Below are positions 4,972 to 8,472 of a stretch of DNA of 8,472 nucleotides, piece after piece. The notes beneath the pieces were generated by a model. That model did no database searches, was not told where the DNA came from, and saw nothing but the letters and a program-made list of their open reading frames with translations. Positions within the stretch are counted from its first letter, which is position 1, and each line of letters starts with the position of its first letter. Origin of the DNA: Candidatus Kaiserbacteria bacterium (lineage in GTDB: Bacteria > Patescibacteriota > Minisyncoccia > Phycocordibacterales > UBA918); assembly GCA_003245875.1 (NCBI GenBank), contig QKBW01000063.1, positions 1 through 8,472 of the forward strand, read 5' to 3'. The translations under genes were made by a program, and so were the position numbers.

Positions 4972-5868
4972 ATGGCCAACCGACATCTTTCCCGATCGAT
5001 CGTTCTGCAGTCACTTTTTGAGTGGGACCTAAACAGTCTGGAACGCAATGAGACCAAAGAAGCGCTGGAGCGTAATGTGGCAGAGTTTGCACCCAACAAA
5101 ACAGACTTGCCGTTTATGGGCAAGCTCCTTGATGGTGTATTGGGTAAGCAGTCAGAACTCGATCTCATTATCGAAAAAGCTGCCCCTGATTGGCCGCTCG
5201 ATCGCATCTCTCCGGTAGATCGAAATATTCTTCGCTTGGGGCTCTATGAGCTTCTCTTTGCTGATCGTTCTGAAGTACCGGCTAAGGTAGCTATTAACGA
5301 AGCGATTGAACTCGCTAAGCAGTTTGGTGGAGATAACAGCAGTCGTTTCATAAACGGTGTTCTTGGTGCAGTCTACAAAGAGATCGGCGAACCGGGAAAA
5401 AACGAAGAGAGCAAACGCAGAAAAAAAGAAATTGCGTATGAAGACATGCCGGTCTTGCGCTTAGCCGGGGCAGTCGTCTATGCTAAGCACGAAGATGATA
5501 TCTATCTGGCTTTGGTGCATGACATCTTTGGCCGTTGGACTTTGTCTAAAGGTAAGATCGAAGAAGGAGAAGAATTGCAGGCTGGTGCAATACGCGAGAT
5601 CAAGGAAGAGATCGGCCTCGATATGGTTATTGAAGCTGAGCTTGGCAACAATGAATATATTGCCAACAAACCGGACATCGGTAAGCATCGTAAGCAAGTG
5701 ACGTACTTTTTAGGACAGGCGCCATTTCAGGATATTGTACTCGAGCAGAAGGGGGGGCTGGATGATGCTCAGTGGTTTAAGGTTGCTGATATTCTTGATC
5801 TGAATTTTTATGAAGATATTTTGCCGATCGTAACCAAGGCAGTGACGATATTGGTGGCAAAACGGTAG
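4972..5868 (+). CDS. nusB: NusB-Nudix hydrolase fusion protein
   Basis: This single uninterrupted frame of 298 residues joins two domains. Residues about 5-138 are NusB, the transcription antitermination factor that acts with NusE/S10 on rRNA operons. It shows SRSIVLQSLFEWDLN at 7-21, WPLDRISPVDRNILRLGLYEL at 74-94 and the AINEAIELAKQFGG...RFINGVLG block at 107-132. A charged linker (about 139-158, rich in K, R and E) leads to a Nudix domain (about 160-296). The Nudix box at 194-216 fits Gx5Ex7REUxEExGU exactly (G194, E200, R208, E209, E212, E213, G215), so hydrolysis of a nucleoside diphosphate derivative or an RNA 5' end is plausible. NusB alone is about 130-150 residues. The ATG at 4972 is the family start; no Shine-Dalgarno is present. 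The substrate cannot be read from sequence. Confidence 0.93.
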   Translation: MANRHLSRSIVLQSLFEWDLNSLERNETKEALERNVAEFAPNKTDLPFMGKLLDGVLGKQSELDLIIEKAAPDWPLDRISPVDRNILRLGLYELLFADRSEVPAKVAINEAIELAKQFGGDNSSRFINGVLGAVYKEIGEPGKNEESKRRKKEIAYEDMPVLRLAGAVVYAKHEDDIYLALVHDIFGRWTLSKGKIEEGEELQAGAIREIKEEIGLDMVIEAELGNNEYIANKPDIGKHRKQVTYFLGQAPFQDIVLEQKGGLDDAQWFKVADILDLNFYEDILPIVTKAVTILVAKR

Positions 5869-5872
5869 GAGA

Positions 5873-5907
5873 CAAAACAGGGGCGGCCAAAGGCCGCCCC
5901 TGTTTTG
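5873..5907 (+). terminator. Intrinsic terminator of nusB
   Basis: CAAAACAGGGGCGGCC (5873-5888) pairs perfectly over 16 bp with 5892-5907 around an AAA loop; the 3' arm ends in TTTTG. The A-tract and T-tract make it work in both orientations. Its last bases overlap the -35 of the rnc promoter. Confidence 0.9.
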
Positions 5908-5933
5908 CGTTGCCTACAAAAATGTGTCATAGT
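5905..5933 (+). promoter_or_regulatory. rnc promoter
   Basis: TTGCGT (5905-5910), 17 bp, then CATAGT (5928-5933), with TG one base upstream of the hexamer (5925-5926), an extended -10. Predicted start near 5940. Match is moderate: 3 of 6 and 4 of 6. Confidence 0.45.
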
Positions 5934-5941
5934 ATCTCTGT

Positions 5942-6000
5942 TCGAAATCAGATTTCAGTGGATGGACGTTTGGAGTCATCCCATGGCATGTGTATTTCGA
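5942..6000 (+). other. Structured rnc leader
   Basis: The rnc leader of about 86 nt can fold. TCGAAAT (5942-5948) is the exact reverse complement of ATTTCGA (5994-6000). Inside it GGATGGAC (5960-5967) pairs with GTCATCC (5975-5981) with one bulged G. A competing small hairpin, GAAAT/ATTTC with a CAG loop, lies at 5944-5956. RNase III genes in some bacteria are autoregulated by cleavage of a leader hairpin; whether that applies here is inference. Confidence 0.4.
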
Positions 6001-6025
6001 CGCCTTACTTCATAATTAAAACCAT

Positions 6026-6733
6026 ATGGATTTTTCTTCTTTGGAAGTCGATCTTGGTAAATTGGAACATCTGCTTGGGGTGACCTACCAGGATAAAGCA
6101 TTACTCATTTCGGCCATTACGCACCGTTCATATCTTAATGAGCATCGTTCTGCTTCTTGGCCGCATAATGAACGTTTGGAATTTTTGGGGGATGCAGTGC
6201 TGGAACTGGTGATTACTGATTATCTTTTCCATAAATATCCGGAGAAGCCGGAAGGAGAGTTAACTGCGGTTCGTGCTGCTTTGGTCAACACGATCTCGTT
6301 ATCAGAGAGTAGCACTGAGCTTGGTGTGAACGATTTCCTGTTGCTCTCAAAGGGAGAGAGTAAAGATGTTGGTCGTGCTCGACAATATATTTTAGCTAAT
6401 GTATTTGAAGCATTGATCGGCTCTATTTATCTCGACCAAAATTATGAAGCGGCTGCGGCATTTATTGGCCGACACTTATTTGCAAAGACCGACCGTATCG
6501 TAGAGAAACGTTTGTGGCAAGATGCCAAGAGTCGATTCCAGGAGTTGGCACAGGAACAGGTCTCTATTACACCAACCTACGAAACCCTTTCACAAGTGGG
6601 TCCGGATCATGATCGTATATTTACGATCGGTGTATTTTTGCGAAAGGAAAAAGTGGCAGAAGGACAGGGGCGTAGCAAGCAAGAAGCTGAACAAGACGCG
6701 GCCCTGCACGCAATTGAAGCGAAAGGCTGGTAA
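6026..6733 (+). CDS. rnc: Ribonuclease III
   Basis: This double-strand-specific endoribonuclease matures rRNA and other structured RNAs. It has 235 residues, normal length. The catalytic domain (about 10-155) carries the signature NERLEFLGDAVLEL at 48-61, with E52 and D56 equivalent to E. coli E41 and D45. A second block, ILANVFEALIGSIYLD, spans 122-137. There E128 corresponds to E. coli E117, but N125 replaces the usual D114. A dsRNA-binding domain spans about 165-231 (AKSRFQELAQE to QEAEQDAALHAI). The ATG at 6026 gives the usual distance to the signature; no Shine-Dalgarno precedes it. The gene has its own promoter and a structured leader, and lies upstream of smc as in many bacteria. It is followed by a strong hairpin without a U-tract. 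Confidence 0.97.
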   Translation: MDFSSLEVDLGKLEHLLGVTYQDKALLISAITHRSYLNEHRSASWPHNERLEFLGDAVLELVITDYLFHKYPEKPEGELTAVRAALVNTISLSESSTELGVNDFLLLSKGESKDVGRARQYILANVFEALIGSIYLDQNYEAAAAFIGRHLFAKTDRIVEKRLWQDAKSRFQELAQEQVSITPTYETLSQVGPDHDRIFTIGVFLRKEKVAEGQGRSKQEAEQDAALHAIEAKGW

Positions 6734-6755
6734 GAAACGTAGTGTTGTACTCACA

Positions 6756-6790
6756 GAACGGGCGCAAAACCTTCGGTTTTGCGCCCGTTC
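6756..6790 (+). repeat. Perfect 15-bp hairpin between rnc and the prepilin gene
   Basis: GAACGGGCGCAAAAC (6756-6770) is the exact reverse complement of 6776-6790, with loop CTTCG, which offers a C(UUCG)G-type tetraloop. No U-tract follows (next bases ACGTG), so it is not a standard intrinsic terminator. It may still protect or process the rnc mRNA 3' end, and a 15-bp stem could be bound by RNase III itself. Confidence 0.8.
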
Positions 6791-6793
6791 ACG

Positions 6794-6802
6794 TGCTACC
6801 AT
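6794..6802 (+). promoter_or_regulatory. Extended -10 of the prepilin-smc unit, leaderless
   Basis: TGCTACCAT (6794-6802) is a TGn-extended -10 with 4 of 6 hexamer matches and the same TGC prefix as the nusB promoter. The predicted start near 6809 is within a base of the ATG at 6810, so the mRNA would be leaderless. No -35 is visible because the hairpin occupies that position. Confidence 0.45.
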
Positions 6803-6809
6803 ACATCAT

Positions 6810-7229
6810 ATGAAAGGCGATGGTTTTACCCTGGTTGAATTATTGGTGGTACTTGCGATCATTACAGCTCTGGCTGGGGTTGTCTTGGTGTCCGTATCTG
6901 GCGCACGGTCAAAAGGTGACGATGCCAAACGGGTGTCTGACATTGGGCAAATTGCATTAGCAGTACGTTTGTATGCTGAACAGAACAGCACATACCCCAC
7001 CTGTGGTAGCGGCAGTCCGGTGGAAATTACGCAAGACACGTGCATGCAGACTGCACTTAGCACATTTTTTTCTACCATTCCAGATGATACTGAGACTGCC
7101 CGGTATATGTACGATTCTAACGGATGTAACAACCGACCGGTTGTTTATGTAGACGTTACTACTCTGTCTAATGCCAACTGGCCGACACTGTGTGGTGGTA
7201 CCGATCAACGTTACGCAACTGTTTTTTAA
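6810..7229 (+). CDS. Type IV prepilin-like protein (N-methylation motif)
   Basis: This is a 139-residue pilin or pseudopilin. The N-terminus MKGDG^FTLVELLVVLAI has a 5-residue leader, the prepilin peptidase cleavage site after G5, the conserved Glu at mature position 5 (E10), and a hydrophobic helix (about 6-30) that anchors it in the membrane and packs in the filament. The globular part has a charged helix (about 31-58), then four cysteines (C65, C78, C106, C128) that could form two disulfides outside the membrane. The frame is open upstream into rnc, but the start must be 6810 because only there does the cleavage motif sit at the N-terminus. Its stop is 3 nt before the smc ATG, implying cotranscription. 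No prepilin peptidase or assembly ATPase is in the window, so pilus, competence or secretion roles cannot be separated. Confidence 0.9.
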   Translation: MKGDGFTLVELLVVLAIITALAGVVLVSVSGARSKGDDAKRVSDIGQIALAVRLYAEQNSTYPTCGSGSPVEITQDTCMQTALSTFFSTIPDDTETARYMYDSNGCNNRPVVYVDVTTLSNANWPTLCGGTDQRYATVF

Positions 7230-7232
7230 ACC

Positions 7233-8472
7233 ATGTATCTTAAACAGCTCACAATTAACGGCTTTAAATCTTTCGCGAAGAAGGGTGAGTTAGAATTTTC
7301 AACCCCGATCACCGCTATTGTTGGCCCAAATGGTTCGGGTAAAAGTAATGTGGCAGAGTCCTTCCGCTTTGTACTTGGTGAACAATCGGTGAAGGGGTTG
7401 CGTGCCAAAAAAGGTGAAGACCTTATCTTCAACGGTTCAGATAAGGTGGCCCGGGCAAACCGTGCGTCTGTTGAGATAGTCTTGGATAACAGCAAAAAAG
7501 TTTTCCCCATTGATTTTGATGAGATTATTATGGAACGAGTGGTTCATCGTGATGGACAAAATGAGTATCGTATCAATGGTAGTCAGGTACGATTGAAAGA
7601 TGTACAAGAATTATTGGCAGATGCCAATATCGGCCCGACCGGCCATCATATTATTAGTCAGGGTGAGGCTGATCGAATTTTATCTGCTTCAGTAAAAGAG
7701 CGTCGAGAAATGATCGAAGACGCGCTTGGATTGAAGGTGTATCAATACAAAAAACAAGAAGCTGAAAAGAAACTAAAAAAGACCAGAGAAAATATAGAAC
7801 GAGTAGAGGGATTGCGTCGTGAGGTTGCACCACACCTGCGTTTCTTGGAACGACAAATGAAAAAGATAGAGCGTTCAGTGCAGTTGCGTGAGCAGTTAAA
7901 AACAGTATACCTGGAGTATTTGCGGCGAGAAGATCTTTACCTTGCTCATCACTTTGATCGTTTGTCCAAAGCACGACGTCAGCCTAAAGAACAACTCACA
8001 CAATTAGCAGAACGCTTAGCCAAGGCCAAAGAAGTATTGGCTGCTGCTGAGAATGACGAAAAGCGTGAGCGCCTAGTACGAGCTGAAGACGCGTTGGCTG
8101 TGGCTCGTTCAGCTCACCAACAGGCGGTAAAGGAGCTGGGCCGCTTAGAGGGACAAATTGCCTATGTTGAACGGCGCAAAGCTGCTGCCGAAGCACGCAA
8201 GCAAGAGGTGGCGGGTAAGCCGATACCGTATGAGGCGGCAGCAGAGGTTGTAGCCAGTATCTCTGGCGAAATTGAGAAGGTGAGTACGACTGATGACGTG
8301 TCGTTGTGGCGCCGTACATTGTCTGATGTGGTGCGTACACTACATCAGTTTCTAAGTCAGGCACAAGAAAAATTTGACTCACCATCGGTTGAGGAAGAAG
8401 AACTAGAAACACTAACAAAAGAACAAGCCCGCGCTGCCAAGGAAGTGGCAGCAGCACAAGCGGTTGAAGTTG
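7233..8472 (+). CDS. smc: Chromosome segregation protein SMC (N-terminal part)
   Basis: This is the ATPase of the bacterial condensin that organises and helps segregate the chromosome. The frame is open from the ATG at 7233 to the window end: 413 complete codons of a protein usually about 1100-1200 long. The N-terminal head has MYLKQLTINGFKSF, a Walker A GPNGSGKSN at 31-39, FRFVLGEQSVKGLR at 44-57 and a Q-loop ISQGEADRIL (Q143). A coiled coil starts near 160-170 and runs through Lys/Glu/Ala/Arg-rich sequence. Around 329-385 the coil is interrupted by a Pro-containing, less charged stretch (GKPIPYEAAAEVV to QEKFDSPS). Hinge, return coil, signature motif and Walker B lie outside the window. It begins 3 nt after the prepilin stop with no Shine-Dalgarno, so translation may be coupled. 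Confidence 0.96.
   Translation, partial: MYLKQLTINGFKSFAKKGELEFSTPITAIVGPNGSGKSNVAESFRFVLGEQSVKGLRAKKGEDLIFNGSDKVARANRASVEIVLDNSKKVFPIDFDEIIMERVVHRDGQNEYRINGSQVRLKDVQELLADANIGPTGHHIISQGEADRILSASVKERREMIEDALGLKVYQYKKQEAEKKLKKTRENIERVEGLRREVAPHLRFLERQMKKIERSVQLREQLKTVYLEYLRREDLYLAHHFDRLSKARRQPKEQLTQLAERLAKAKEVLAAAENDEKRERLVRAEDALAVARSAHQQAVKELGRLEGQIAYVERRKAAAEARKQEVAGKPIPYEAAAEVVASISGEIEKVSTTDDVSLWRRTLSDVVRTLHQFLSQAQEKFDSPSVEEEELETLTKEQARAAKEVAAAQAVEV

Noticed and set aside
4636..4986. Minus-strand frame of 116 codons opposite rpmF and its terminator
   Set aside because: It runs through the rpmF terminator and the nusB promoter and shows no protein family features; rpmF has clear L32 motifs.
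5936..6000. tRNA-like TTCGAAATC in the rnc leader
   Set aside because: Only a T-loop-like string is present; no acceptor stem, anticodon arm or D arm could be built around it.
5962..6015. 17-codon upstream frame in the rnc leader
   Set aside because: No Shine-Dalgarno, no attenuator-like codon run, and the region is better explained by base pairing. It may be chance.
6522..6809. N-terminal extension of the prepilin frame into rnc
   Set aside because: The prepilin cleavage motif requires the start at 6810; the upstream 96 codons are an out-of-frame reading of rnc and of the intergenic hairpin.
7654..8457. Minus-strand frames of 106 and 153 codons opposite smc
   Set aside because: smc reads openly with head-domain motifs through the same region. 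The Leu/Pro/Gln-rich antisense products are what reversed Lys/Glu/Ala coil codons give.
1..8472. CRISPR array, insertion sequence or integrated phage
   Set aside because: No regularly spaced direct repeats, transposase or integrase motifs, or terminal repeats with target duplications were seen.

Overview
The window looks like a housekeeping stretch from a bacterium of moderate GC content. Its gene content and order are dnaE diverging from rnhB, then a small Cys-rich gene, rpmF, nusB, rnc, a prepilin and smc. Intergenic gaps are short and almost no start codon has a Shine-Dalgarno sequence. Together with an unusual NusB-Nudix fusion and a type IV prepilin, this resembles Patescibacteria (Candidate Phyla Radiation, Parcubacteria-like). 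That placement is inference from style and gene content; no 16S rRNA or ribosomal protein tree is available here.

Layout. Positions 1-163 hold the last 53 codons of an unrecognised + strand gene, which converges on dnaE (211-3423, minus strand), encoding the replicative DNA polymerase III alpha subunit. A 31-bp divergent gap carries overlapping back-to-back -10 elements and separates dnaE from rnhB (3455-4066, +), encoding RNase HII. rnhB contains two long perfect inverted repeats inside its reading frame. A self-contained transcription unit follows at about 4039-4504: a good promoter, the window's only strong Shine-Dalgarno, a TTG-started 93-residue protein with six cysteines, a structured 3' region and an intrinsic terminator. 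Next come rpmF (ribosomal protein L32 with a zinc ribbon and a charged C-terminal tail), a NusB-Nudix hydrolase fusion, and rnc (RNase III), each with its own promoter-like sequence; the first two end in textbook terminators. After rnc lies a strong hairpin without a U-tract, then a probably leaderless type IV prepilin-like gene whose stop codon is 3 nt before the start of smc, which runs off the window end.

The genes cover replication (DnaE), removal of RNA from DNA (RNase HII), the ribosome and rRNA transcription or processing (L32, NusB, RNase III) and chromosome organisation (SMC). Neighbouring rpmF, nusB, rnc and smc is a known bacterial arrangement. The unusual elements are the NusB-Nudix fusion, the intragenic perfect palindromes, the Cys-rich orphan unit, the near-leaderless or symmetric promoters, an apparently dead PHP domain in DnaE and an Asp-to-Asn change in the RNase III active site. 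I saw no CRISPR array, insertion sequence, tRNA or rRNA.
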